64,000 nt of DNA from Bacillota bacterium (GCA_015059335.1 SVAP01000003.1:1-64000); one strand, 5' to 3'. Counted from the first letter of the stretch, positions 8,078 through 16,814 are shown. Numbers and translations are program-made. The notes: generated by a model from the sequence alone, not told the origin.

Positions 8078-8693
8078 TATCGAAATATTCTTCTGGATTA
8101 ACATATTGTCCTTTATATGATAATTCAAAATGAAGCTGATTTTCTAATTTTGGGTTTATATTGTTTTTACCACTTTTACCTAATATGTGACCTTGTTTAA
8201 TTGTGTCATCTTTTTTTACATTAACTTCTGATAAACTTTGATACATACTAATCATGTCGTTTGAGTGTCTAACCTCTACAAACTTACCGAGTAATTCGTC
8301 TTCTCCAACGTTTACAACCATTCCATCTAAAATAGAGATTATATCAAAAACTTTGTCAGAATTATAATCAATACCTGAATTTTGCATATAGGTATTCTCA
8401 TATAGTATTAATGCATTTTGTTGATTTTCTTTTTCTCCTTTATAATCATAATATGCCTTATTAATTTTTACCGTTTCATCAACAAACGGTTTTATAATAA
8501 CTACTTCTTCTGCAATTGTTGGTAACTCATTTGAAAATATATTATTTGTTGTATAATTAAATTCAACATCATCTTCAAATACAGGTTCACTCATGTTATT
8601 ATTAACTATAAACAATGTAGTAATAATTGTTACAACTAACACACCAATAATAGAAGGAATTACTGCTTTTTTTAATTTTCTTTTATTTTTCAT
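8058..8693 (-). CDS. spoIIQ: SpoIIQ-like forespore engulfment protein (degenerate LytM/M23)
   Basis: In B. subtilis SpoIIQ sits in the forespore membrane and meets SpoIIIAH across the intermembrane space during engulfment. Seen: one N-terminal membrane helix (about residues 10-32) and a C-terminal LytM fold (about 110-200; DGMVVNVGEDELLGKFVEVRH). The zinc ligands of active LytM enzymes are mostly lost: HxGID is replaced by NSGID, YxHL by YQSL, and HxHFE by QLHFE, so it is probably a scaffold rather than a peptidase. Start at ATG 8693 (AGAGGTG, 6 nt); a GTG at 8702 overlaps the RBS. Assignment rests on family and on position after spoIID. Confidence 0.88.
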   Translation of the reverse strand: MKNKRKLKKAVIPSIIGVLVVTIITTLFIVNNNMSEPVFEDDVEFNYTTNNIFSNELPTIAEEVVIIKPFVDETVKINKAYYDYKGEKENQQNALILYENTYMQNSGIDYNSDKVFDIISILDGMVVNVGEDELLGKFVEVRHSNDMISMYQSLSEVNVKKDDTIKQGHILGKSGKNNINPKLENQLHFELSYKGQYVNPEEYFDKKVQDL

Positions 8694-8747
8694 ATCTTTC
8701 ACCTCTAATAAAAGTTTTAACTTTTTTAAAGGTTTTATACATGATTT

Positions 8748-9662
8748 TTAAAATTTTTTTAAATTGGTTCCTTGATAATAATGTGTTAATATTTCATTGT
8801 ATTTATATCCGTTTTTTGCCATTCCATTAGCACCATATTGACTCATTCCTACACCATGGCCATATCCTTTAGTATTTATATATATTTTTCCGTTATTTTG
8901 CTCTATTTCAAAATCTGTTGATCTTATTTTTAATAATTTATATATTTCAGTACCTTTAAAATCAGTATCATTTATTGTTATTGAGGTTACTCTATTACTT
9001 GTATCTTTAACAATATTTTTAATTTCTATTTTATTATTACATTGTATTGATAATAATGCACAAAAGTCAGTAAGTGTAAATACTATTTTATAATTAAATT
9101 TAGAGTTTTCTTCTTCATCCCATGGGGAATTAACACTTTTTAGATATGGGACATCAATATTAAATACGGGTAGAGCATCTTCAGTTTTTCCATTACTTGT
9201 TGAAAAGTAAAATACGCTTATTATTTCATCATTATATACCAAATATTCATCAGTAGTTTCACTCACTGCTTGTCTTATTTTATTTATATTTGATACATAG
9301 TTTGTTTTCCATGATTTTTTTAACTGTTCCAAATCTTTATATACTTGATTAGCGGTAGTATCTATTACATCATAATCATTTTCTTTATTATATTGTATTT
9401 TTTTATATGCATAATTTCTTGCCGCAACAGCTTGAGCTTTTAATGCTTCAATATGAAAAGAAACAGGCATTTCACCTGCTACTACTCCAACAATATATTC
9501 TTCAAAAGGTAAGACTTCTATTTCATTAGTCTCATATCTCATAACTCTAATTGTATTTCTACTTACTAAGTTAAAATCTATTTCTTTTTCTTTGATAAAA
9601 ATCGATACTACTAAAAATGGAATTAATATTATAAAGATTGTTAATAGTATCATTTTTCTCAT
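8748..9662 (-). CDS. spoIID: SpoIID, lytic transglycosylase of engulfment
   Basis: Membrane-anchored enzyme that cuts glycan strands at the septum so the mother-cell membrane can migrate round the forespore. Seen: an N-terminal membrane anchor (residues 3-23), the SpoIID/LytB core VVAGEMPVSFHIEALKAQ with catalytic Glu64, and the C-terminal signature GYGHGVGMSQYGANGMA; 304 residues. RBS AAGGTGA precedes ATG 9662. A sigma-E-like pair on the minus strand, TCATATT (9730-9724), 13 bp, TATATTTG, lies inside ywzB and could drive it; this is weak evidence. Confidence 0.95.
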   Translation of the reverse strand: MRKMILLTIFIILIPFLVVSIFIKEKEIDFNLVSRNTIRVMRYETNEIEVLPFEEYIVGVVAGEMPVSFHIEALKAQAVAARNYAYKKIQYNKENDYDVIDTTANQVYKDLEQLKKSWKTNYVSNINKIRQAVSETTDEYLVYNDEIISVFYFSTSNGKTEDALPVFNIDVPYLKSVNSPWDEEENSKFNYKIVFTLTDFCALLSIQCNNKIEIKNIVKDTSNRVTSITINDTDFKGTEIYKLLKIRSTDFEIEQNNGKIYINTKGYGHGVGMSQYGANGMAKNGYKYNEILTHYYQGTNLKKF

Positions 9663-9673
9663 ATTATCACCTT

Positions 9674-9871
9674 TTAAAATATTTTAGATACATCATAAAA
9701 ATCAAATATAAAATTTACTAATAAATATGATAGTGCGAAAATTATCATTAAATATAATATTCTTGCTTGTATCACTTTATTCTTTTTAAATATTGAGTTT
9801 ATATTTACTCCATCTAATGCATACATAACAAAAGGTATTACTAATATATATAATAAAAGTTTAACGTTCAT
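9674..9871 (-). CDS. ywzB: DUF1146 (YwzB family) small membrane protein
   Basis: Function unknown. 65 residues with two predicted membrane helices (about 5-20 and 38-58) separated by the polar stretch DGVNINSIFKKNKVIQARI. Length, layout and neighbourhood (just upstream of spoIID, near murA) match the YwzB family of Bacilli. It overlaps the end of rpiB by 11 bp, so it is probably translated from the same mRNA. Confidence 0.75.
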   Translation of the reverse strand: MNVKLLLYILVIPFVMYALDGVNINSIFKKNKVIQARILYLMIIFALSYLLVNFIFDFYDVSKIF

Positions 9872-10310
9872 TTTTTTCCTCGTATTTAGTTATTTTTTCT
9901 ATCCTTTTGATGTGTCTATCTTCTTCTGAAAATTTAGTTGTTAAAAATGCATCTAATATATCTTTTACTTCTAATATATTCATACTAGAGTTTAAAGCAA
10001 TTACATTTGCATCATTGTGTAATCTACATAATTTTGCTTCTTTATCGTTACAAACTTTAGCACATCTGATACCTTTTACTTTATTACACGCAATGCTAAT
10101 TCCAATTCCTGTGCCGCATATTGCAATTCCATATATAATTTCATTTTGTGTAATTCCTTCACACAATTTGAAAGCATAGTCAGGATAATCTGCATTTTCT
10201 TTTGAATCTGTTCCATAGTTTATAACATTATATCCTTTTTTTGTCAAATAATTTGTCACTTTTTGTTTTAGTTCATAACCTCTATGATCATTAGCAATTC
10301 CTATATTCAT
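9861..10310 (-). CDS. rpiB: Ribose-5-phosphate isomerase B (RpiB/LacAB family)
   Basis: Interconverts ribose 5-phosphate and ribulose 5-phosphate in the pentose phosphate pathway. Seen: start MNIGIANDHRGYELK (phosphate/ring-binding Asp-His), the anion-hole motif AICGTGIGISIACNKVKGIRCA with the active-site Cys, and NDANVIALNS; 149 residues, typical. RBS TAGGAGTG precedes ATG 10310. Members of this fold include LacA/LacB and allose isomerases, but no sugar-specific genes are nearby. Confidence 0.94.
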   Translation of the reverse strand: MNIGIANDHRGYELKQKVTNYLTKKGYNVINYGTDSKENADYPDYAFKLCEGITQNEIIYGIAICGTGIGISIACNKVKGIRCAKVCNDKEAKLCRLHNDANVIALNSSMNILEVKDILDAFLTTKFSEEDRHIKRIEKITKYEEKNER

Positions 10311-10320
10311 AATAACACTC

Positions 10321-10797
10321 CTATTCTTTTATTTTTAATTCATAATATTTTATTTTTTCTTTGTCAACATCTAATTCTTCATAATAATGATTTATAAAAA
10401 ATGGTATTGTATCATTTGCTTGAATGATTGTATCAATTGATATTTTTTTAGAATGAATTAAATATTTATCTTTGTTATACATCATGGATATTATTGTATA
10501 TTCTTTTTCACTATTTGTTAAATTATTTATATCTCCTTTTATAGTTATAACTTGATTTTCGTCATCAAATTTTAAATCTATATTTGTAATTGAAAAATTA
10601 TCAAGAATTAAATCTTCAAAATTATTAATACTTCTTATATTATTTTTATTATTTAGGTTTTGATTTATAATATTGTTTTTTTCTGTGTTGGGTGATTTTT
10701 CATCTACAAAATATTTATAATAAGTAATAAATCCTAAAAAGATTAATATTAAAAATATAATTAAGTATACAAATAAACTTTTAACTTTATATTTCAT
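10321..10797 (-). CDS. Membrane-anchored protein of unknown function (FxLYD-like)
   Basis: Not recognised with certainty. 158 residues: one N-terminal membrane helix (residues 9-28), an Asn/Lys-rich low-complexity linker (about 35-58), then an outward-facing beta-rich domain (about 65-158) with the pattern NFSITNIDLKFDDENQVITIKGDINNLTNS, which resembles small FxLYD-type extracellular domains. It is 10 bp upstream of rpiB and probably in its transcript. RBS AGGTGAT precedes ATG 10797. Confidence 0.7.
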   Translation of the reverse strand: MKYKVKSLFVYLIIFLILIFLGFITYYKYFVDEKSPNTEKNNIINQNLNNKNNIRSINNFEDLILDNFSITNIDLKFDDENQVITIKGDINNLTNSEKEYTIISMMYNKDKYLIHSKKISIDTIIQANDTIPFFINHYYEELDVDKEKIKYYELKIKE

Positions 10798-10848
10798 ATA
10801 TTATCACCTATTATTAGTTTAAACTATTTTTGTGCTTTTAACAAGAAA

Positions 10849-10890
10849 AAAGAAAAATTTAATTATATGTATTTATTTAAATTTTTCTTT
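10849..10890 (-). terminator. Terminator after the 309-residue gene
   Basis: Minus-strand hairpin AGAAAAATTTAA / TTAAATTTTTCT with an A/T-rich loop, followed by TTTTTTC. All-A/T stem, so moderate confidence. Confidence 0.65.
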
Positions 10891-11820
10891 TTAATCATTT
10901 TTATATTTTAAATTTAAAGATAATGTTATACTTTCATTATTAATGTCACTTATGTTAAATGATTTTAATCCGAAACTATCATATTCTTGTTTAGAAATGT
11001 CATCAATAACTTTATCAATATTATTAAATATTATTTGTGCACGATCTAGTCCATAATTTTCAATTATATTTATTTTTTGCATATCAAATTTATTAATTTT
11101 AAAATTACCTAAATATTTACCATTTAAAAATTCATAATATTTAATATATTCATCTAATGATAGCTCTTGTCTTTTTAATATTGTGATTTCTTTATATTTG
11201 TTTTCTAAATCATGAAATACTGCAGCTGGATCAATAACTTTTTCTGTTAATATTTGAGGATTATAGTATTTTTCTCGTAATTCTGTTGGCGCATCTTTTG
11301 ATAAGAAAAATTGTGGATATTGCGTTTTATATTTATTATCAAAAGTTTCTTCACTGTACCAAACATAAACGGGATTTATATTTTTTCTTTCAGGTTCAAA
11401 AAAACGTAAATCACCAGTTACATTATTACCTGCTAGTTTTGATTTATTAATTTTTAAAAAATAATCACCAGTATATGTATTAAATACTGAATTAAGTATA
11501 TTGTTTCCATATTTAACACTACCATTATATGGAACAAATACTTTTCTAATATTAATATCCAAATTTAAATTTTCTAAATCCAATTGTTGTATATCTTCAA
11601 ATGTTACATCAAGTTCACTAAAATCTAAATCCACACAACCATTTTCTAGTTCTTCTCTGTATTGTGTTAAATTTTTAATTTTGACAATACCATTTTCATT
11701 TGTTTCACGTGTATCTGGTAATATATTAAATACTTTTATAGATGATGTTTGTGATGTAGCAATTAAACCATTTTCTTGTAATTTTCCAATTATTTTTTCT
11801 TTAACTTTTTTAAAAAACAT
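10891..11820 (-). CDS. Hypothetical protein, 309 residues
   Basis: Not recognised. No signal peptide and no membrane helix, so presumably cytoplasmic. Residues 60-95 (VDLDFSELDVTFEDIQQL, LENLNLDINIRKVFVP) look like short leucine-repeat strands. The C-terminal part (about 225-300) is helical and ends in a short beta segment NISDINNESITLSLNL. Clean RBS (GGAGGG, ATG 11820), ordinary codon use for the window, terminator after it: a real, probably monocistronic gene. Confidence 0.75.
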   Translation of the reverse strand: MFFKKVKEKIIGKLQENGLIATSQTSSIKVFNILPDTRETNENGIVKIKNLTQYREELENGCVDLDFSELDVTFEDIQQLDLENLNLDINIRKVFVPYNGSVKYGNNILNSVFNTYTGDYFLKINKSKLAGNNVTGDLRFFEPERKNINPVYVWYSEETFDNKYKTQYPQFFLSKDAPTELREKYYNPQILTEKVIDPAAVFHDLENKYKEITILKRQELSLDEYIKYYEFLNGKYLGNFKINKFDMQKINIIENYGLDRAQIIFNNIDKVIDDISKQEYDSFGLKSFNISDINNESITLSLNLKYKND

Positions 11821-11877
11821 ATTTTACCCTCCTGTATAAAATTTATTTTATCATACACTATGATTTGTTGCAACTAA

Positions 11878-11903
11878 AAAGAAGACAACTATTTGTCTTC
11901 TTT
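11878..11903 (-). terminator. Terminator of rpmE
   Basis: Stem AAAGAAGACAA / TTGTCTTCTTT overlapping the rpmE stop codon, followed on the minus strand by TTTTTAG. Confidence 0.88.
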
Positions 11904-12101
11904 ATTGAAACCATATTTTTGATTGAATTTTTCAACACGTCCAGCTTTAGATGCTCTACTTTGTTTTCCAGTATAGAATGGATGACATTCTGAACATACT
12001 TCAACAACAATTTTATCTTTGTTAGATTTAGTAGTGAATGTTGCACCACAAGCACATGTTACTGTTGCTTCTTTATAATCTGGATGAATTCCTTTTTTCA
12101 T
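11889..12101 (-). CDS. rpmE: Ribosomal protein L31 (zinc-binding type)
   Basis: Large-subunit protein bridging to the small subunit. 70 residues with four potential zinc ligands (TCACGATF and [13 protein letters not shown]), so it is the C+ type that can store zinc; the zinc-free paralogue is not in this window. Start MKKGIHPDY matches the family. RBS AAGGAG with ATG 12101. It has its own promoter and terminator. Confidence 0.97.
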   Translation of the reverse strand: MKKGIHPDYKEATVTCACGATFTTKSNKDKIVVEVCSECHPFYTGKQSRASKAGRVEKFNQKYGFNKEDK

Positions 12102-12159
12102 ATATACTCTCCTTCCGCCATAATCTTTTAAAAGACTATAGTAATTCGTTTGCTAATAT

Positions 12160-12188
12160 ATTATAACAACATTTTTGTTACTTGACAA
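12160..12188 (-). promoter_or_regulatory. Sigma-A promoter of rpmE
   Basis: Minus strand TTGTCA (12188-12183), 17-bp spacer, perfect TATAAT (12165-12160). The leader of about 50 nt contains a perfect 12-bp palindrome TCTTTTAAAAGA (12124-12135) before the RBS. Confidence 0.8.
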
Positions 12189-12191
12189 GTA

Positions 12192-12953
12192 TTATTTAAT
12201 AATATTTTGTTCAATAATGTCTATAATACTTGAAGCAATAACTTGGTAACCTTTATTCGAAGGATGAATATCTTTAGGATTTGGTAGATATTCTGGATTT
12301 TCTTTAAAAATTTCATATATTTCCACATAATAAATATTGTGCTTTTGTGAAATTTTTTTCATACCACTATTTATTTGTGTAAATATTGGTTCTAATTCTC
12401 TACAATACTCACTTGATATTGCAGCAAGTGGATTATAATATCCTATCAAAACCAAATCTTTTTTGAAGTATTTCTTAATATTTGTTATTAATTTATCTAA
12501 ATCATTTAATGTATCATTTATATATACATTTAAATTAGTAACTTCAGTTAAATCAATATTACTGATGTTTGTAATACCTAACTTATAAAATATGTCGTTT
12601 GCTCCAATTGATAATGTTAATAAATCCGCTTTTCTAAGTATTTCTTTAATTCCATGAATCTCATTGTTAACGGTGATTTTTTTATTTTCGTTTATATCCT
12701 TTTCAATATCAGTTATTCTATATCCACTTGCTGCATAATCGTTTGTATAATATTCTAATAATCCGTTTTCTTTTAAATAATTTGATACATAATCTGAATA
12801 TCCATATCCAATTTGATTATATGGATTTTGTCCTGCTGCAAGTGAATCTCCTAACGCTATATAATAAATTTCTTTATCTATATTTAAAATATATATAGCA
12901 AATACAAGAATTAATATTGTTAACAATATAACAATTTTTTTTAATTTTTTCAT
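12192..12953 (-). CDS. SGNH/GDSL hydrolase, membrane-anchored or secreted
   Basis: Serine hydrolase of the SGNH superfamily, acting on an unknown ester outside the membrane. Seen: N-terminal hydrophobic segment (residues 5-22), block I GDSLAAG with the nucleophile Ser, block III SIGANDI, and block V DIHPSNKGY with the Asp/His pair; 253 residues. Start ATG 12953 has TTGGAGGA with 7-nt spacing; a TTG frame start at 12968 overlaps that RBS. Relatives include lysophospholipase-like and sugar-deacetylating enzymes; the substrate cannot be told from sequence. Confidence 0.88.
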   Translation of the reverse strand: MKKLKKIVILLTILILVFAIYILNIDKEIYYIALGDSLAAGQNPYNQIGYGYSDYVSNYLKENGLLEYYTNDYAASGYRITDIEKDINENKKITVNNEIHGIKEILRKADLLTLSIGANDIFYKLGITNISNIDLTEVTNLNVYINDTLNDLDKLITNIKKYFKKDLVLIGYYNPLAAISSEYCRELEPIFTQINSGMKKISQKHNIYYVEIYEIFKENPEYLPNPKDIHPSNKGYQVIASSIIDIIEQNIIK

Positions 12954-12972
12954 AGAACATTCCTCCAATAAA

Positions 12973-12994
12973 AAACAAAGAATACTCTTTGTTT
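12973..12994 (-). terminator. Terminator of murA
   Basis: Stem AAACAAAGA / TCTTTGTTT with a 4-nt loop, followed on the minus strand by a T-run; just after the murA stop. Confidence 0.85.
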
Positions 12995-13001
12995 AATTAT
13001 A

Positions 13002-14249
13002 TTAGTTAAGTTCTATTTTAGCACCCACATTTGTAAGTTTTTGAATTATTTGGTCGTACCCTCTTAATATATGTTCAACATTTGTAATTGTTGTTATACC
13101 TTCTGCGATTAATCCCGCAAGTACAAGGCATGCACCTGCTCTAAGATCTGTAGCTTTAACTTCGCATCCTTTTAAAGGTGTTGGTCCTGATATAACTGCT
13201 GTATCATTTTTTGTTTCTATTTTAGCACCCATTAAATTTAAATATTCAGTATTTAAAAATCTATTTTCCCATATTGTTTCTTTAATTTTGCTTTTTCCCT
13301 CACATTGAGTTAATAGTGTTGTGATTGGTTGTTGCAAATCTGTTGGGAACCCTGGATATATTAATGTCTTAATATTAGTAGATTTTAGTTTATTAACTTT
13401 ATTTATTATAAAATAATCTGTACCTTCTTTGATATCTACACCAATATCTTTTAATTTTGATGTTAAAGCTTCAACATGTTCTGGAATAACATTTGCTATT
13501 TTTAGGTTTTCACCTAATAATGCTCCTGCTATCATATATGTTCCAGCTTCTATTCTATCTGGTATTACTTCATGAACACAACTGTGAAGTTTTTTTACAC
13601 CTTTAATTTTAATTTTGCTAGTTCCTGCTCCAGTTATTTTTGCTCCCATATTATTTAAAAATGTTGCAACATTAACTATTTCTGGTTCTTTAGCAGCATT
13701 TTCAATTGTTGTAACACCTGTTGCCTTTACAGCAGCAAGTATAATATTTATTGTAGCTCCGACACTTGCAAAATCTAAATATATTTCGGTACCTTTTAAT
13801 TCTTCAGCTTCAACTGTGTATTTATTTCCTTCATTTGTAACTTTTGCACCTAACATTTCAAATGCCTTTAGATGAAGGTTAATTGGTCTTTCTCCGATTG
13901 GACATCCGCCAGGAAAGTACATACTAACTTTTTTATATTTACCTAATAACGCTCCCATAAAATAATAGGAAGCTCTTAATTTTTTTGATATACTTTCAGG
14001 AATTTCTTTATTTATAATATTAGAAGAATCAATAACCATTGTGTCTTTTTCTTGTACTATTTTTGCATTTAAATATGATAATATTTCCTTTAATGCATCA
14101 GTATCTGAAATGTTTGGAACATTAAAAATTGTTGTTTGTTCATCACATAATACAGATGCTGGAATAAGCGCAACTGCACTGTTTTTCGCACCACTTATAG
14201 TTATTGTTCCACTTAATTTTTGTCCGCCATGTATAGTAATTTTTTGCAT
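13002..14249 (-). CDS. murA: MurA, UDP-GlcNAc enolpyruvyl transferase
   Basis: First committed step of peptidoglycan precursor synthesis, transferring enolpyruvate from PEP to UDP-GlcNAc in the cytoplasm. Seen: ISGAKNSAV (Lys22-Asn23), the catalytic loop FPGGCPIGERP with Cys116 (the residue targeted by fosfomycin), DRIEAGTYM, and LRAGACLVLAGL; 415 residues. In B. subtilis murAA lies just before spoIID; here four genes lie between them. Firmicutes usually have two copies, only one of which is here. Confidence 0.96.
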   Translation of the reverse strand: MQKITIHGGQKLSGTITISGAKNSAVALIPASVLCDEQTTIFNVPNISDTDALKEILSYLNAKIVQEKDTMVIDSSNIINKEIPESISKKLRASYYFMGALLGKYKKVSMYFPGGCPIGERPINLHLKAFEMLGAKVTNEGNKYTVEAEELKGTEIYLDFASVGATINIILAAVKATGVTTIENAAKEPEIVNVATFLNNMGAKITGAGTSKIKIKGVKKLHSCVHEVIPDRIEAGTYMIAGALLGENLKIANVIPEHVEALTSKLKDIGVDIKEGTDYFIINKVNKLKSTNIKTLIYPGFPTDLQQPITTLLTQCEGKSKIKETIWENRFLNTEYLNLMGAKIETKNDTAVISGPTPLKGCEVKATDLRAGACLVLAGLIAEGITTITNVEHILRGYDQIIQKLTNVGAKIELN

Positions 14250-14332
14250 AATACTACCTCCATAGTTAATTATTATATCATATAATGAATATTTCCTATT
14301 ATATTTATATAATTTTTTAATAATTATGTTAC

Positions 14333-15184
14333 TTAATATTTGTTATTTGAACCAAACAATATTATTTTTTCTTTAATTTTTTCTTGTATCGCTATCTTTC
14401 CAGAACCTATAATTTTTCTTGGATCATATACTTTGGGATTTTCATTAATATATTTTTTTACCTCATTACTCCATGCAATTTGTAAATCGGTATTTATATT
14501 TATTTTTGCCACTCCACATAAAATAGATGTTTTTATTTGTTCATCATATAATCCTGTACCACCATGTAATACCAAAGGTATTTTTACTGAATTACTTATT
14601 TCCTTCATTTTTTCAAAATTTAATTTTGGCTCACCTTTATATAAACCATGAACACTACCTAAAGCTGGGGCTACTAAATCAACATTTGTTTCATTCACTA
14701 ATTTTAAAACATCATCAACATTTGCGTACGCAATTTCTTTAGAAGTATTATCATCTGCATCACCTATGTGACCAATTTCTGATTCAACTGTTACATTGGA
14801 TTTTTTTGCGTATTCAACAACCTGTTTAGTTATATTTATATTTTTTTCTAATGAATAATTTGAAGCGTCAATCATAACTGATGTAAATCCTGCATCTATT
14901 GCTTTTTTACATGTTTCAAAACTATTTCCATGATCAATATGTAGACATACTGGAATAGTTATTTTTAAGTCCTCAATCAAACCTTTCACTAAATTAACAA
15001 TTGTTTTAAAACCACCCATATATTTTGCAGCACCCTCACTAACACCTAATATGACTGGGCTTCTCATTTCTTCACATGACTCTAAAACATATCTTGTCCA
15101 TTCAAGATTATTTATATTAAAATGAGGTACTGCATATTTTTCTTTTAATGCTCTTTGTGTCATTTCTTTAATATTAACTAACAT
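14333..15184 (-). CDS. fba: Class II fructose-1,6-bisphosphate aldolase
   Basis: Zinc-dependent cleavage of fructose 1,6-bisphosphate in glycolysis. Seen: start MLVNIKEMTQRALKEKYAV, CLHIDHGNSFE (catalytic Asp, zinc His), VESEIGHIG, the second zinc site SVHGLYKG and the third LVLHGGTG; 283 residues. Start: ATG 15184 matches the family N-terminus; a GTG at 15193 would add three residues. The RBS is weak (GGGTG). Tagatose-bisphosphate aldolase has the same fold and is the main alternative. Confidence 0.92.
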   Translation of the reverse strand: MLVNIKEMTQRALKEKYAVPHFNINNLEWTRYVLESCEEMRSPVILGVSEGAAKYMGGFKTIVNLVKGLIEDLKITIPVCLHIDHGNSFETCKKAIDAGFTSVMIDASNYSLEKNINITKQVVEYAKKSNVTVESEIGHIGDADDNTSKEIAYANVDDVLKLVNETNVDLVAPALGSVHGLYKGEPKLNFEKMKEISNSVKIPLVLHGGTGLYDEQIKTSILCGVAKININTDLQIAWSNEVKKYINENPKVYDPRKIIGSGKIAIQEKIKEKIILFGSNNKY

Positions 15185-15264
15185 GTAAATCACCCAATAT
15201 AATATTATAATAAAAATATAAATTATTCAACGAAAAAAGTAATAAAAAATTTCAGATATAAATA

Positions 15265-15291
15265 TTGAATTTTTTTATAAAAAATTATAAT
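15265..15291 (+). promoter_or_regulatory. Candidate promoter of the ASCH gene
   Basis: TATAAT at 15286-15291 with TTGAAT at 15265-15270; the 15-bp spacer is short, so the -35 is uncertain. Confidence 0.4.
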
Positions 15292-15318
15292 ATAAAGGAA
15301 ATAAAAGAGGTGACAATT

Positions 15319-15666
15319 ATGAATCATAAAATGAAGTTACAACCAAATTATTATAATTATATGTTAAATGGCACTAAGAGAATTGAAATTAGATTAAACG
15401 ACGAAAAAAGAAAACAAATTAAAATTGGTGATACAATTACCTTTTTTAAAGAACCAGATTTAATAGAAAGTTTTACTACAAAAGTTATAGATTTGTTAAG
15501 ATATGATACATTTAATGATATGTTTAATAATTATGATATCTCTATACTTGCTGATAGTTCTATTTCAAGAACTGATGTGATTAATGAATTAGAAAAATTT
15601 TATCCAATTGAAAAACAAAATAAATATGGGGTTTTAGGAATTAAAATTGAATTAATACAAAAGTAG
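15319..15666 (+). CDS. ASCH (PUA-like) domain protein
   Basis: Small RNA-binding-fold protein. 115 residues starting MNHKMKLQPNYYNYMLNGTKRIEIRLNDEKR: the pattern of a tip residue followed by K-x-IE-x-R and then KIGDTITF is the ASCH signature; family members bind RNA or nucleosides and some are amidohydrolases. Start ATG 15319 with AGAGGTG; the upstream extension to 15265 is noncoding by this criterion. It is isolated, on the strand opposite its neighbours, with its own terminator. Confidence 0.8.
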   Translation: MNHKMKLQPNYYNYMLNGTKRIEIRLNDEKRKQIKIGDTITFFKEPDLIESFTTKVIDLLRYDTFNDMFNNYDISILADSSISRTDVINELEKFYPIEKQNKYGVLGIKIELIQK

Positions 15667-15695
15667 AACACATAAAACAAAATGTGTTCTACTTT
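15661..15695. terminator. Bidirectional terminator, ASCH gene and mntP
   Basis: 13-bp stem AAGTAGAACACAT / ATGTGTTCTACTT with 8-nt loop between two converging genes; T-rich on the plus side and A-rich on the other. Confidence 0.85.
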
Positions 15696-15702
15696 TGTAT
15701 TA

Positions 15703-16239
15703 TTATTTAAAAAAGAAGTATATTCCTAGAAATATTAATACTATACCACCTATTATATTAGATATTTTTCCTAGTCTAGTATTAATTATTTTACCTAATT
15801 TAATACCACAATAAGTAAATGTTGAGCTAGTTAAGGTAAATATTATTAAACTTCCTAATATGTTATCCGTCATTAATTTTAATCCAATACCTGTAGAAAA
15901 AGAATCAATACTTACTGAAAAGGCAAATATCAATATGCCGAAGAAAGAAGTTAATAATTTTTTTTCTTGTTCTTTAAATGCTTCTATTATCATATCTATA
16001 CCTATTATTGAAAATATCATTAATATTAAATAATTACCATTAATTAGTAGATTATCAATGATTATATTACCAATTGTAATTCCTAATAATGGCATTAGAA
16101 AATGGAATACACCAACTATTACTGACAATATTATTGTTGTTTTATTATTTAAATTTAATGTCCCATAACATAATGATAACGAAAATGTATCCATACTTAG
16201 TGATACGCCTACTAAAAAAATGGTAAATAGTGTACTCAT
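15703..16239 (-). CDS. mntP: MntP-family manganese efflux protein
   Basis: Six-helix membrane exporter that removes excess Mn2+. Seen: 178 residues, almost entirely hydrophobic, with the two family motifs SLSMDTFSLSL (near residue 15) and SVSIDSFSTGIGL (near residue 110), each with a conserved Asp inside a helix. It is the last gene of the prfA-prmC-spoIIR-mntP run, matching B. subtilis where ywlD (mntP) follows spoIIR. The related sporulation protein YtaF is an alternative, but synteny favours MntP. RBS AGGAGGC. Confidence 0.88.
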   Translation of the reverse strand: MSTLFTIFLVGVSLSMDTFSLSLCYGTLNLNNKTTIILSVIVGVFHFLMPLLGITIGNIIIDNLLINGNYLILMIFSIIGIDMIIEAFKEQEKKLLTSFFGILIFAFSVSIDSFSTGIGLKLMTDNILGSLIIFTLTSSTFTYCGIKLGKIINTRLGKISNIIGGIVLIFLGIYFFFK

Positions 16240-16286
16240 ATAAAAAGCCTCCTATCAAATTTTATTAATAAGAGACTAAATTAATA

Positions 16287-16811
16287 CTATAAATATTTTT
16301 CAATTAATTCTTGGATGAAGAATTTATATTCTGTTTCACTTGATTCTTCAGCTTCTATTAAGCATAATGGTGGAAACAACACACACCACCAATTATCCCC
16401 TTTTCCTTCACCTAAAGTTATTAATAATGACTCATATTCTCCTTCGTTATATTTAATACCTTTGTATTCTTTTTCAGGAAAATAATGATATCCATACTCT
16501 ACTTTAAAAGTATTTAAATAGCTTTTTTCTTTGAATATTTTTTCTACAACCGATTCAATTCTTGGAATATTATCTTGTAGTATTATTTTAGCATTATCAA
16601 TATTGTGTTGGTTTTTTAATATTTCATATATTTCATCTTGGACTGACATTGCTACATCCATTTTAACTTGTTGATCATATACACTATTTGAATTTGCTAA
16701 AACTCTAAATCTTATTGCTTCATTTGGTATCATAACATCCTCTGCTTTTACATTTTGCGTTATTAATGTAAAAGCTAGTATTATTGAAATTATAATTAAT
16801 ATTTTTTTCAT
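16287..16811 (-). CDS. spoIIR: SpoIIR, forespore signal activating pro-sigma-E processing
   Basis: Secreted by the forespore into the intermembrane space, where it triggers SpoIIGA to cleave pro-sigma-E. Seen: signal peptide (residues 1-22, MKKILIIISIILAFTLITQN), the family motif IPNEAIRFRVLANSNSVYDQQVKMDVA, and a central/C-terminal WWCVLFPPLC segment with two Cys; 174 residues. Start at ATG 16811 (signal peptide start) rather than GTG 16820. The RBS GAAGGG lies partly in a hairpin (see 16815-16851). It follows prmC, as in B. subtilis. Confidence 0.95.
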   Translation of the reverse strand: MKKILIIISIILAFTLITQNVKAEDVMIPNEAIRFRVLANSNSVYDQQVKMDVAMSVQDEIYEILKNQHNIDNAKIILQDNIPRIESVVEKIFKEKSYLNTFKVEYGYHYFPEKEYKGIKYNEGEYESLLITLGEGKGDNWWCVLFPPLCLIEAEESSETEYKFFIQELIEKYL

Positions 16812-16814
16812 AAA

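Noticed and set aside
11858-12055. Open frame of 65 codons overlapping rpmE on the same strand
   Set aside because: Out of frame with L31, no RBS, no family; it is a shadow of rpmE.
15193-15318. Extra N-terminal residues of the ASCH protein from 15265
   Set aside because: Falls on the -35/-10 region and lacks an RBS; ATG 15319 has a good RBS.
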